A stretch of 64,000 nucleotides of DNA from Branchiostoma belcheri. Lineage: Eukaryota; Chordata; Leptocardii; Amphioxiformes; Branchiostomatidae. The position numbers and the translations under genes are program-made. Positions 51,891 through 63,136 of this stretch are shown here, piece after piece. Below the pieces are notes generated by a model that worked only from the letters and a program-made list of their open reading frames with translations, was not told the origin of the DNA and ran no database searches. The DNA lies in contig NW_017804342.1 in NCBI RefSeq assembly GCF_001625305.1, forward strand, positions 416,336 through 480,335, given 5' to 3'. Positions within the stretch are counted from its first letter, which is position 1, and every line of letters begins with the position of its first letter.

Positions 51891-52791
51891 CGACAAGGTA
51901 AACAGCTTGACAAATGCGCCACTAGCAACCCGAGACCGCCGCACGTCTTGCTCCGGTAGCGGCGGCAGAAATACAGGTAGACGCCCTCCATTCAGCGGCT
52001 ATGACCCCGCTGAACTCTGCATGCACAACTTTAAAGACACCCAGTGCAAAAGAAGAAATATTCTGGATGAGGAAATATGTCTGATATTCACATTTACTGC
52101 TATTTCTTAGCACATTTTCGTCACCATTTTATACTTAAGCATTTCAAATAGTCCGAAAACAAGCTACGTGAGGCGTCTTTTCATTTTTGGGATACCACCT
52201 ATAAATAGATAGAACCAGCTTACGGTACAAAACAAGTAACCGTCTTCAGTCAGTGACATCGCATTTTCGATGGTTGGTTCGTCCGATTGTTGGGTGTCGG
52301 ATACATTACCGAGTGAATGAAAACAAATTAAAGCAGATGTCAGGAGGGAAAGAGTGACCGAATGAACCGAAAAGTGACGCACGTATCCGCTAATAAACTA
52401 TTACAAAGTATTTCCTCTCCGTTAGAACGAGCTTATGATGCATTACAATTGTACGTCTAAGCCCAGTCGTATTAGCATTAGTCCAATTCAAGTCACCAAG
52501 CTTAAGGTGACCAATTATTTGAGTCACACATCGTCATCACACACCACTCAACAAGCTGTTCCCATCTTGGCCCCCAGTTAGCTTTCTTGTTTTTCATTAT
52601 GAATGTTGGTGTTTGGCCCGGATTTTTGTTAAGTTGACCCGAAGTAGCAGTAGAACAATGAGGTTCCGCGAAAACTCTGTGTCGTGCATACCTGTGAGGT
52701 GTTCTTATCCACTTCCTCCGTGCCTCGGGCATAACTGACACTCATACATATACCACATCAGCGAAGTCCCATTTAAGGCAGTTTGCTTTAA

Positions 52792-53135
52792 AGCTGCATT
52801 GTGTAACATTAGGACGATACGAAAAGTAAATTTTCAACCCTACTCCATTGCAAATAAGTGCCATTAAGGAAGTGTAGGCGCGAAAATATGACGCCTTATA
52901 AGTGTGTTGAAAGCTTGAAAGACTTCTCTCAGCCATGTTTGTTTTTACATTCTGGTAGTTTGTGGTGGCACCACAAATTGAGTGCGCTTCGATTTAGCGC
53001 CAATTGTAAACGTCAGAAATGTGAGATAACCGCACAAATATGAGAAGAGGAAGTATATTGCGACTACACTAACAGTTTTTTTCTTCAAATACGATGTTTC
53101 AATTTTTGGTGAAAAATATGTTACAAAATGTCCCT
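52792..53135. mobile_element. TTAA-flanked MITE (344 bp)
   Basis: The ends AGCTGCATTGTGTAAC and GTTACAAAATGTCCCT are inverted with a few mismatches, and TTAA flanks both sides (52788-52791, 53136-53139). TTAA targets are typical of piggyBac-type elements. No transposase. Confidence 0.65.
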
Positions 53136-53400
53136 TTAAAACGTCAACACAGTTTAAACCGTGCTGTTGTTGTCCTTACATCATGCGACTTACGTACGGC
53201 CTTGCGCAGCAGGTGAACTTCAATGCGGATTCTACTCACAATGGAAGATTTAAACTCTTTCTCATAATAGAAGATTTAAAACATCAACACAGTTTAAAAA
53301 GTACTGTTGTTGTTCTTACATCGTGCGATCTACGTACGACCTTGCGCGGGTTAGCTTCAATGCAGAACCTTCTCACAACGGAAGATTTGAACTCCAAGCA
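53136..53400. repeat. Imperfect tandem duplication (about 135-140 bp)
   Basis: Two copies share CATCAACACAGTTTAAA-like, TGTTGTT.TTACAT, TACGTACG-CCTTGCGC and GGAAGATTT-AACTC words. Confidence 0.6.
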
Positions 53401-54040
53401 AGTGTGAGAAGAAAAACAAGTACGTGTACACCTGTTTCACGCTGAGTCTCTGGCATTCGGTTGCCCCAACTCACGCCCCAGCGGCTTCAGCAGACACGAA
53501 AAATAGCCTCAGGTCCGATCCTGACTGGGGATATGAAATACCGACGGTTTTGTTGTCGGTAGACATACCGCGTGTTCTTCGGGCGAGACTCCTTTATTCC
53601 TGGCCGCGCACATGTTGAAGTTACCCCATACCTCCCCCATTGTTCGCGCCAACTTTGACCGCGACGCGCCGTTGAATGGCAAGTACGGGCTCGCCCGTAA
53701 AAGTAGCTTGAAAATATTTCACGGGAGATGGAAATGTATAAATAAACACGCTAATGGGCCGAAGAAAGTCTTCGAGGAAGAATCTACGAGTTGTTTTTTT
53801 AAGGAGATGGGTTTATGAAATATTTTGCTTCCGCTCGTTTCACCCGTAAAATTCTTAAGCACTGATCCCAGCTGCATGGCGGGCTTAAATTGCCTGTGAA
53901 ATGTCATATTACTGCATCATTTGTGGGACTGCCGGGCCCTTCGTGTTTCATTCCTGCTCAACGCCATCAAGTAAATGTCGGAAAGTCGTTTTCTGCGCTT
54001 GGGAAAAGTTTTTTTTGGTCCGGTGAGTTGTTGTCGCGTT

Positions 54041-54366
54041 GCCTGGGTGTCAGACTGTATCCAGTGCCTGCACAGGGCAGTTCCTCGGCTCCAGGGCCAA
54101 CTAGCCTCGGTGCCAGACCCACAGCACACTGGATAACTTTGAGCCTAGCGTGCTGGCCTAGGGCCAACATGTCCCCAAGGAACCCCCCCTCGGTTAGGTC
54201 ATGGTGGGATACACGCTAGCTAGCCTGGGTGTCAGACTGTTGGCAGGTATATGTATACACAGGCCAGTTCCTCGGCTAACAACCCGTCTAGGAGTCTAGA
54301 AAACTGCCTGGTACCAAAGCTTCCGCTGGCTAACTTTGGGCGCGCTGTGGGTCTGGCATCCAGGCT
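54041..54366. mobile_element. Nested or repeated MITE with GCCTGGGTGTCAGACTG ends
   Basis: GCCTGGGTGTCAGACTG occurs at 54041 and about 54222. Inverse ends (GGTGCCAGACCC near 54109; GGGTCTGGCATCCAGGCT near 54349) close both. The inner GCAGTTCCTCGGCT-like word is shared, so these are two copies of one family side by side. Confidence 0.55.
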
Positions 54367-54675
54367 GCTGTCGCCTTGTTCCGGGCCATGTGTGGCGGCG
54401 ACGAGCCACATCGGGCCGGCTTGGGTCATCCTCAGGTCAGCTGTGATAGCGACGTGAGATACTCTCCCCTAGTACATACCTGTGTGTCGTGGTTTATTTA
54501 CCTGCATACCAACCCTTGTACTGGCCTATGGAGTTGAGTCTGACTACTTTGGGAATAAAAAGACTCCAGATGGTGAAATTAGAATAGGTTGAAAGACGGG
54601 CTTTCATTATGTAAGTCCTTTGCAAGGTCCCCGATTGTGAAAATTCTTCTAAAAAATGGTCATTATGTTATATTA

Positions 54676-55205
54676 AGTTATTATTACTCTCCCGTCTTAT
54701 CTTACTTCACGAAAAAAATAGAACGAAGAACGTAATTATCAAACAAAGAGAGTTATTTTTACTCTCCCTGCTTATCTAACTTCACGAAAAAAATAGCACC
54801 AAGAACGTAAGAGTTAAAAAGAGTTTAAACAAAGAGAGTTATTTTTACTCTCCCTTCGTATCCAACTTCCCGAGAAAATAGAACCAAAAACGTAAGTATT
54901 TAAACAGACAAAAGAGTTATTTTTACTCTCCCTGCTTATCTAACTTCACGAAAAAAATAGCACCAAGAACGTAAGAGTTAAAAAGAGTTTAAACAAAGAG
55001 AGTTATTTTTACTCTCCCTTCGTATCCAACTTCCCGAGAAAATAGAACCAAAAACGTAAGTATTTAAACAGACAAAAGAGTTATTTTTACTCTCCCTGCT
55101 TATCCAACTTCACGAGAAAAAATAGAACCAAGAACGTTTACTAAGTATTTAAACAAAGAGAACTATTATTACTTTCCCTTCTTATCCAAATTCACCCGTA
55201 AAATT
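54676..55205. repeat. Minisatellite with 164-bp higher-order unit
   Basis: About seven basic units of roughly 82 bp (GAGTTATTTTTACTCTCCCT, then AACTTCACGAAAAAAATAG and AACGTAAG). Alternating variants form a 164-bp dimer repeated from 54750, 54914 and 55078 with almost no change. Each basic unit holds the hairpin GAGAGT-TATTTTT-ACTCTC or a close variant. Confidence 0.9.
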
Positions 55206-55807
55206 AGAACGAAGAACGTATTACTAATCATGAACAGAGATCTAGTCTATTTATGTCCCTTGGGACTCCTAATCGAAATCGGAATTTTAATGACTAATAT
55301 TATTCTCTGTCAACTACGTGTGACACGACATTGAGTACGTAGCTAAAGTTATCACTTGGCCGCGGTCTCTAAATAGAGTTTATTTTTAACCGCCAGCTTC
55401 AGAGTCGTGAGCCGCAGGGGTAGTCAGGAATAGTAACGTCGATATCTCGCGGGCTAAGAAAAGCGTAATTAACTTTTATCCACCCTACAGGACTGTACCG
55501 TCAATTACGTAACGTGTCAACCGTCTTACAGATAGAAGGCTGATCAAAGACGGAGGGAGACGGTAATTTAAGACATTTTAGAGCAGATAAGTAGAGTTAG
55601 CAGCTGCAGTATTGTTACAGTCCATTTCAGTTCTAGAGTGGGTTCCAATACGCTATACAGATTGGATGTAATTATTTAGTTACGTAGAGTCAGGAGTGCA
55701 AGTGTGATGTTCAAATGTTGAAACAAAGCCCCCCCCCCCGCCAAAAAGAGGAACGGTCCTGCATGGATCGCAACCATGAGCATAGTATTATTATGTTTAC
55801 CGAAGGA

Positions 55808-56055
55808 AAACAATTGTTTTTGCTGTTTCCTCTTCTTCTCCAAACCAATAAGGTCAATGACCTGAACCAGACATCTGTCACCATGGTAACTAGTGCTGTG
55901 TTACATCATGTTGCAATTTTAAGGCAGGAGTGATTTAGACTCCTGTCTGACCATATAGATGAATGTGTTTGAGTGAAGAATTAACAGAGCAGACCATATG
56001 CGAAGGTAAACATTGTGCATTTCCTTTGCAAATGTTACCTTTCTAGTTACATGCT
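55808..56055. repeat. Widely spaced inverted repeat, left copy
   Basis: CTGAACCAGACATCTGTCAC, CATGTTGCAATTTTA and AGCAGACCATATGCGAAGGT appear inverted at 61645-61862. It contains an RFX-like palindrome GTCACCATGGTAAC (55877-55890). Confidence 0.75.
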
Positions 56056-56925
56056 TCTGTACCAAACTTCGCGTCATCTGGCGAAATGAAAGCATAGTGC
56101 CCTTTTGAAAAGTATTTTTCCATTCACATTGCCAGAAGGAAAAGAAAGTGAAGAGAAAACATCAATGAAAATAAATAAAAATATTGCCCTTTCCCTGGGG
56201 GCCTACGATGGAAAAGAATTATAATGAAAGTCCTTAGAGTAACTAGCGAGTTAACAACTCTTGTCTAACACTCATGTCTTACAAACGTTCGAACATGCTC
56301 AACCAGCACTTGTTCACACCAATTGATCAGAAACTTATATACGCCTTTTCCCTCTTCCAGCATCTGCTTTATCTATTTATATTGTTTATTGTATTATGTA
56401 CTTTATTGTTGTGCAAACAAACAAACAAACAAACAAACAAACAGGAAAGAGCACATAAAATGATAAGTCAAAAATAAAAATAGCCATGCCTGCTTGGTAC
56501 TTTCTTGTTGTGCAAATACATAGATAAATAAGCAAATAAAGAAACAGGAAACAGCACATTAAATGATTAAAAAAAACACAGCCAAGCCTGCTTGGTAGGC
56601 TAGGGAGCAATAGGAAATGGGGTAGAACGAATAATAATAATACGGCAATCAGCTGAATACACCAGCTATCTTTAGGTGCCCCGGGCGCCAGCGTGCGTCA
56701 CACGGACGTTAAGTGGTATTTAGCTGACGGACGACAATCACACTTTTCATATGGGCCTGAGTAACGGGATAGCTACTCCCTGTGAGACGGGTACTACAGG
56801 TGATCAAGCTGTAGCACACATCAGAGCTGAGCTTCGGATACTCCCGCACAGGTTTAGCAGATCTCCTAGCTTTGTGATTATAGTGAGATTGGTGCAATGA
56901 AAGAAATAACGCTGGTTTTATATTA

Positions 56926-57113
56926 GGTCACAGCAAGTAAATTTTATGGATGGCATCCTCCACGGACTCCAAATCTTCTCTCCTCTATCTGCCATCCACC
57001 CTCCGGCATGGCAACAGATGCATCTTTGCCCATTTTTGGCATGTCAGAGGGCCAAAATCTGGCGAAAATTAATGCGCGCGCTGATGTTTCCATAAAAATG
57101 ACTTGCTGTGGCC
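56926..57113. mobile_element. PIF/Harbinger-like MITE, family H (188 bp, internally deleted)
   Basis: The ends GGTCACAGCAAGTAAATTTT and ATGACTTGCTGTGGCC are flanked by TTA on both sides. The matching unoccupied site in the neighbouring duplicate (TATTAGCATTACAC near 57748) has a single TTA. Confidence 0.85.
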
Positions 57114-57219
57114 TTAGCATTACACAAAGAGCAAGGACAATGTGACGTGCACTCAACTTATTTTGTTACGACTCGGATACTCCGGCACCAGTTTAGCAGA
57201 TCTCCTGACTTTGTGATTA

Positions 57220-57693
57220 GGCCACAGCAAGTAATTTTTATGGATGACATCAGCGCGCGCATTGATTTTCGCCTGGTTTTGGAAATAAAACAACAAGAAA
57301 TTTTGTTGCCCTTTGATAGTGGTCAACATGCCGAAAATGGGCAAAATGGCATGCCTTACCATGTGTATGGCAGACAAACATGACGAGAGGAGACAATACA
57401 AGGCTCTGATTTATTGTTTTGACTTTTACTTTGATGCAGTGATGTATTCCATTCCTTTTATATGTTCCCACTGAATCAAAACCATTTGTACAATGATTTT
57501 TTCAAAGTTGTTCCAGTGACAAATGGATGTTGCACAATATAGGTGTCATTTCTTGTTTAACAGGGTTTATGATGTCAAAATTTAGAAATATAGGAATCTT
57601 GTTTTTTGGGGCCCGTCTTGTTTTTTTTCGCCCTCTCGCATTAAATTTGGAGTCTGCGGAGGATGTCATCCATAAAATTTACTTGCTGTTGCC
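57220..57693. mobile_element. PIF/Harbinger-like MITE, family H (474 bp)
   Basis: The ends GGCCACAGCAAGTAATTTTT and AAAATTTACTTGCTGTTGCC are inverted. Internal words match the 7771 and 31492 copies. The unoccupied counterpart is GTGATTATAGTG near 56875. Confidence 0.85.
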
Positions 57694-57987
57694 TATAATA
57701 TAGCAAGCTTGGTACAAGGAAAGAAATGACGCTGTTTTTTTAAATATTAGCATTACACAAAGGGTAAGGGCAATGTGACGTGCACTCAAGTTACATCCTT
57801 TTGTTATGCCACATACACACAAAACAAGAATATTCAAGTGATTTGTACAGTACAGTGCGCCCCTCCCGTTGCCCAATGTTGTACATGTAATTGCCAGATC
57901 AAACGCTGTTGGCGGAATTTAAGTTTTTATCCTACTAGTTGTATTACAGAAATCTTACCAGTATCTCATAAATGCTTATTTTGATTA

Positions 57988-58310
57988 CCCAAGAAACAAG
58001 ACCACATGAAATATGAGGGTGAATATGGATGAAAAGCATTGAAAATTACCAAACAGCATAAACGATTTAACGTTACTTCTATCAAAGAAAAAGTGCATCA
58101 AATGTTTATTTATCCCTGTAATTTTACAATCCATGTTATAACAGCTTTAGATAAACCCATGTCTAGACAACACCACATGAAACATAAGGGTGTATATGGA
58201 TGTAAAGGTATCAAAATTACCAAACAGTGCCACTTTCAAAAGATTTACTTCTATCAAAGTGTTTCAAATGCTTCTTGTTATTTAGCTTATTACTTAGTTT
58301 GGTTATGTTT
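57988..58310. repeat. Diverged tandem duplication (about 170 bp)
   Basis: Two copies share ACCACATGAAA, GGGTG-ATATGGATG, AATTACCAAACAG and TTACTTCTATCAAAG. A third remnant (GATTTTACAATCCAT) follows the (TA)n at 58475. Confidence 0.65.
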
Positions 58311-58433
58311 GTAAATATTAAAGATATTTTGTGCAATTGTGTGTTCCTTAAAACTACGTAATTCAGCCTTTTTTTACGTTGTATTATCAGGCTGCAATGT
58401 TGTTTTAGTTTTATGTCAATTTGCAAATAAACC

Positions 58434-58436
<3 letters not shown>

Positions 58437-58474
<38 letters not shown>
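58437..58474. repeat. (TA)n microsatellite
   Basis: Pure TA run of about 38 bp. Confidence 0.95.
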
Positions 58475-58478
<4 letters not shown>

Positions 58479-58519
58479 GTGATTTTACAATCCATATTAT
58501 AACAGCACAACATAAATGT

Positions 58520-60085
58520 TATCAACAGAATGAAGCGAAGCGTGAATTATGCGGTCTCGTGACAGGAAAAAAAGATGAATAATCGCGATATCTATGAAAC
58601 ATTGACGTCACCACACTTTGATATTATATCTATATCAGACCAGAATAGCACGATGCTGTTGCCAATAAAACAGTGACGTCTGGACACAGTTACTGCGGAG
58701 ATAATCTACTGATACATCATATTCCAGTAGAGAAACGAGGGCGGTAAAAATGTTTTATCACTCAATCAAGAACTACCTGCGAAACACCAAGCAGGCGTAC
58801 ATGTAAGGATACTGTTACTACGCCGACTAGGTCTGTTGTATGGATTTACATCGGCAGAGTTTTTGGCCTTGGCCTTATATCAAGTACACAGGGGCGTCTA
58901 CCAGATATCTATATAACGTTACAGGGTTGGGACCTGTCCTTGGTGCTGAACAATTATCACCTATTATCAGTAGTTAGGGGAAACCAAAAATAGACCTGTT
59001 GGGTCTCTGGTTTCCCCGTCATGTTCTTCGTTTATTACTAACAGACAAATCGTATTGATATTATGTGCAAAAAAATAAACGCAAACAAACAATACACACA
59101 CACAGAGGTGCGTTCCTGTTGCGTAGAAACCAGGCTTACATGTGGAAACCCTTTAGCCGCACGGGGGCGCTATTCAATATAATCCAACAACACTAAGCCC
59201 TAATCATCATGAGTGCGTTTTAGGTAGGGTTATTAAGACGTTCTAAGTATTTTTCTTACGACATTTATCCTGCAATTTCACCGAAATCGAACCTTGGCAG
59301 CGGATGTTTCTGTGGTACTTCCCTTCCGTCCTTATGACGTTCAATAGAATAATTAAGATGCCATCAATACGTTACTGTTACATAACGTGGTAGTTATACA
59401 CTATTGGAAGCTGCTCTTTAGATACACGTTAGCTTAAGCTATAGAGTTCAAACTTTACCATAACGTTAATACCATCAAAGTTATCATATGGAATAGATAG
59501 AGAAGCTTAGAGGAAATCTATTTATTCATCAGTAAAAGGCTTTGTGGGTATAGTTCTGGACACATCTTAAATCTCACACATCTCCGTAAAACTCTCGGAT
59601 TACTTTTGCACATTACAGACTAGGTTAAGTCCTTGCATGACTGGATACAGCGTTATGTAAACACTTTTGGAAACGGCTGGAGCGCCGAGCCGAGAAAGCG
59701 TGAAAGTGCTCTCAACTTGATTGGAAAGTGAGAGTGGAGACCGGCGGTCAACGTCCGGACCCGAGCGGAACTGTGCAGCTTAAGAAAACGGGCGATGACG
59801 CACGTCTTCCTTTTGTTGGCTACATTTCCTGCCCAAAGTAGGTAATAACGCTTCTTAAGAAGGCGGGATTAAGACCTGGTGTTGACGCAACAGGTACGCA
59901 CACAGCGCCGACAAGAACATTTATTGGTTATCGGCCAGGAGGTGAAATCTGAAGAACCTGCAACAAGAGGATTCAAGTTTACTGACTGTGTCGTTATGTT
60001 ATCATCATCAAAAAATTAGGTTTTACACCCCAATCTGACCCCGTCAGATGGGTAGTAGGGGGAAGTTAAAGCCCCAGACAGCAAC
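58520..60085. other. Nothing recognised
   Basis: A single CCTGTCCTTGGTGCTGAA word lies at 58933-58950. No gene, SINE or MITE ends were identified. Confidence 0.4.
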
Positions 60086-60089
60086 CAGG

Positions 60090-60340
60090 CTACCGAAGCT
60101 CCACGACTCAAAAAGTTACGTACAGTGCCGATTCATAAATTCAGAAAAATAGCAGCACGTGCCAGCTTGCCAGATCAGAGTTTGTCAATGTGTCAAGGAA
60201 TTCGAAAGCATGGGTAGTCCATGGTAGTTGGCGACAATACGGAGCTTGGCACCCAGGTTACCGAAGCTCCACGACTCCAGAACTCAGTACATACATGTTC
60301 GTACAGTGCCGATTCATAAATTCCGCAAAAAGCCGGCTCG
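60090..60340. repeat. Tandem duplication (about 160 bp)
   Basis: Two copies share CCGAAGCTCCACGACTC and GTACAGTGCCGATTCATAAA with diverged spacers. Confidence 0.7.
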
Positions 60341-60399
60341 TCGTATACGTCGCCATATACTGCCGCAATTCACAACACTAGCTTTCTATTCCCGTGGTT

Positions 60400-61240
60400 T
60401 AGTAGCATTTTTACCTCCATGAAAAATGGAGGTATTGTTTTTGGCGTGTCTGTCTGTATGTATGTATGTATGTATGTATGTCTGTCTGTGTGTCTGTCTG
60501 TCTGTGTTTCCGCAACTTTGTGGTAAGCATAACTCCGGAACGCCTTTATGGATTATGATGATATTTGGTATGTTGGTAAGTCTTAGGAAGACAAACGTCA
60601 AGGTCAAATATGGGCCTCCTGGTGGATGACCTTGGTACTGCAGCAGAACTTCCGGTTTTTGTATCTTTTGTCCTGAACATGCTATGGTCTTGAATTTTTG
60701 GTGGCAGATTGCTTTTTCTGTCAGGAATAAGTGGTGTGAGTTTGGTCCCCCTAGCAGCTTGTTCTGGAACTGCAGGGCACTTTCTGGCGAAATGTTTAAA
60801 AGCCAATAAGTCAAGATAAGAACAACAAATTTTCATAATTTTTGGTGTGTAGGTAGCTGAGAGAGAGATGTACATGATTAAATGCAAATTAATGCAAATG
60901 AGGACTTTATTTGCATAATTAATGAGGAAATTCTATAATTACAGTGTTTTACATTATACTACTTTCATGCATGTAATGTATGTAACCTATGGCAGGCAGA
61001 ACATCAACAGATACTAATTATGCAAATGATGACCTAATTTGCATAATTTATGCATAAATTCTATGATTTCTTAATGGTGAATGATGGGAATGTCATACTT
61101 GGGACATCTGTAAGTTAATCAAAAGTTCACATACATCACGATGCATATATCATGTTAATGCAGATGTAATTTGCATAATTAAAGAGGAAATTTACATTTA
61201 CATATCAAGCCCATATTTCATGGAGGTATGAGATCTCGGA
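60400..61240. mobile_element. 0.85 kb dispersed element, family D, copy 2
   Basis: It begins with the short palindrome ACCTCCATGAAAAATGGAGG and ends near CATGGAGGTATGAGATC. A (TATG)n/(TCTG)n run near the start and the CCCCCTAGCAGCTTG and TTCTGGAACTGCAG words match the 43161 copy. It is rich in ATGCAAAT / ATTTGCAT octamers. A short family-H terminal fragment (GCGCGCATTAGTGTGGCC) follows at about 61280. Confidence 0.65.
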
Positions 61241-61644
61241 ATTCTTGTTATTTTTGGTCGGAAATTTTTTTTTATTCGCCCGCGCGCATTAGTGTGGCCT
61301 TAGCAAGGCTAGTAAAGTGTAGTGCCAAGATTTGTTTGTGGTCACACAAACGTTTCAGAAGGCGAAGGACGTAGGCCTACAGGCTTGTGAAGTATTCGTC
61401 AGACTTTTTGCTGTTCAGCGGGTCACATAACAACCGGATACACAGGTAATCGGACGGACGACCATTTCTTCTAGTCGATGAAACGCGTTTCCTGCTAGAA
61501 CTTTAACTTAAAAAACGTTCTTGCAACAAAAAAACAACATGTTTTTTCGTAGTGATGATTCGGTACGATAATTGAAAGTAACGTATGAAAACATTCTTAT
61601 TTACTGCAAATTCACTTGTAATTGTTTTATGTGCAAGTAAACAA

Positions 61645-61862
61645 TACAATGAACTAGAAAGGTAACATTTGTGAAGAAAATTTTACCTTCGCATATGGTC
61701 TGCTCTGTTAATTACATTTATATATATGGTGACGGGTCTAAATCCCTCCTGCTATAAAATTGCAACATGAAGTAACCCAACACTAGTTACCATGGTGACA
61801 GACGTCTGGTTCAGGTCATTGGCTTTATTTGTTTGGAGGAGAAGAAGAAGAAGAAACATAAT
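61645..61862. repeat. Widely spaced inverted repeat, right copy
   Basis: Inverse of 55808-56055 (AAGGTAACATTTG, ACCTTCGCATATGGTCTGCT, AAAATTGCAACATGAAGTAA). It contains GTTACCATGGTGAC (61787-61800), the same RFX-like palindrome. Confidence 0.75.
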
Positions 61863-61904
61863 AAATAACTAGTTTGAAACAGTGCATCTCTCTCTTAATT
61901 ATAA

Positions 61905-62312
61905 GTGGCGTCGGGTGGTGTAGTGGTTACAGCAATCGACTATGAACCGGGGAGACCCGGGTTCGATTCCGAGTCGTACCCGGTACATGTCTGGACATGC
62001 ACTCCGACGTTGTGCCCTTGGGAAAGGCACTTAACACGACTTTCCTCACTCCACCCAGGTGTGAATGGGTACCTAACTTCGGTTGGGGAAAGTCGTATTG
62101 AGGTCACCTTGTGGCGCCGAATGGCAGCCGCACAGACCCTTGCGACAGTTCCACAAAAATAATTGTGGAACAAATATGTGTATCATGTGTATTATTTGAT
62201 TGTTGTAATATTTGTGATTTGTATTGATTATTATGTGATACCCTGCATCAATTCAGCCGTATAAAGGCTGCGACTGCACGGGTACTGTTTGGACAATAAA
62301 AAATAAAATAAA
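61905..62312 (+). mobile_element. tRNA-derived SINE, family S1, full length
   Basis: The head has GGTGGTGTAGTGGTTACAGC (A box) and CCGGGTTCGATTCCGAG (B box). The body has TGTGCCCTTGGGAAAGGCAC and GGGTACCTAACTTCGGTTGG, with a CACAGACCCTTGCGACAG block after it. The A-rich tail is AATAAAAAATAAAATAAAA. It is about 400 bp. Confidence 0.85.
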
Positions 62313-62764
62313 AAACATTTAGATAAATTTTATAAATAGAATAAAAATTATAAGTATAACATGCACGTGTGATTTCTGAGTGACAAACAAGTGATGGAGC
62401 TCTCCCGGCCACTGACGTAACGGAGCGGCGTCTATTGCCCGGCTAATCAACCCCGTGAAAATGAGGAAATGACGCGAATCACGTTAATGTTGTTTGTGCA
62501 GAACTGTGTTATAACGGAAGTGTTAGCTATCCTAGGGCAGGTCATTTCCTTTTATGGCATTGATTTCTGTTCAGCCACTTGAAACGAGACGTAATGAGGG
62601 AAATCAGAACTTCGATACTTCCTGAAGTACCTGTCAGCTTTGCGCCAGACGAATAAACAAACAGGAAGTGTTGTTTCGGCAGAACTGGCGTGCTATGGAA
62701 ACTAGTACCTGCATCACATGCATGCATATTAGATATTGAGCACGTCTTTGGAAGCATTGTAACC

Positions 62765-63136
62765 TGTCCTTCATATCTGTATCTGTATCTGTATAGCCGG
62801 TATAACAGCATTTCGGCGTAACACACCAGCTTCGCAGGCACGCGGCGCGGCGGCAGCTGGCTATATTACACCGATCGACCTGTTACACCTAACCCTTGAA
62901 CTTCTAACTCTAGAGTATAGACATTGTTTATGTTTAAAGCTATCTAATGGCAATGCCCCTACTGTACTTGGTGACAGTGAGTTCCACTCTATAGTTCTAG
63001 GAAAGAATGAATTCTTGAACACCTCAATCCTTGGTTGATAACTCTGGTACTTGAAGGCATGGCTATTTCTTGTTCTCTTCTGGGCTGGTTTTAGGTACTC
63101 AGTAGTAGTATGATGACAAGAAATTGAATATTTCAC
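62765..63136 (-). mobile_element. LINE 3' end (family L-a), copy 3
   Basis: Minus strand: [20 protein letters not shown] and [20 protein letters not shown], then the GC-rich 3' UTR and a TACAGATACAGATACAGA tail at 62770-62800. It has small indels relative to the 29672 copy. 63140-64000 shows nothing else. Confidence 0.75.

Larger units (their letters stand above)
56829..57800. repeat. Tandem duplication interrupted by two MITEs
   Basis: With the two family-H elements removed, 56829-57165 and 57170-57800 are direct copies (shared GTTTAGCAGATCTCCT, GAAAGAAAT-ACGCTG, AGCATTACACAAAG, CAATGTGACGTGCACTCAA). Each copy has one MITE at a different site. Confidence 0.75.

Noticed and set aside
51223-51991. 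Long Cys/His-rich frames resembling tandem zinc fingers
   Set aside because: The 28-bp minisatellite makes the periodic Cys/His; the spacing does not fit any zinc-finger class.
61910-61980. tRNA gene
   Set aside because: A and B boxes are present, but the cloverleaf arms do not close and the sequence continues into a SINE body shared with 11101-11480; the same applies to 20388, 28322 and 42308.
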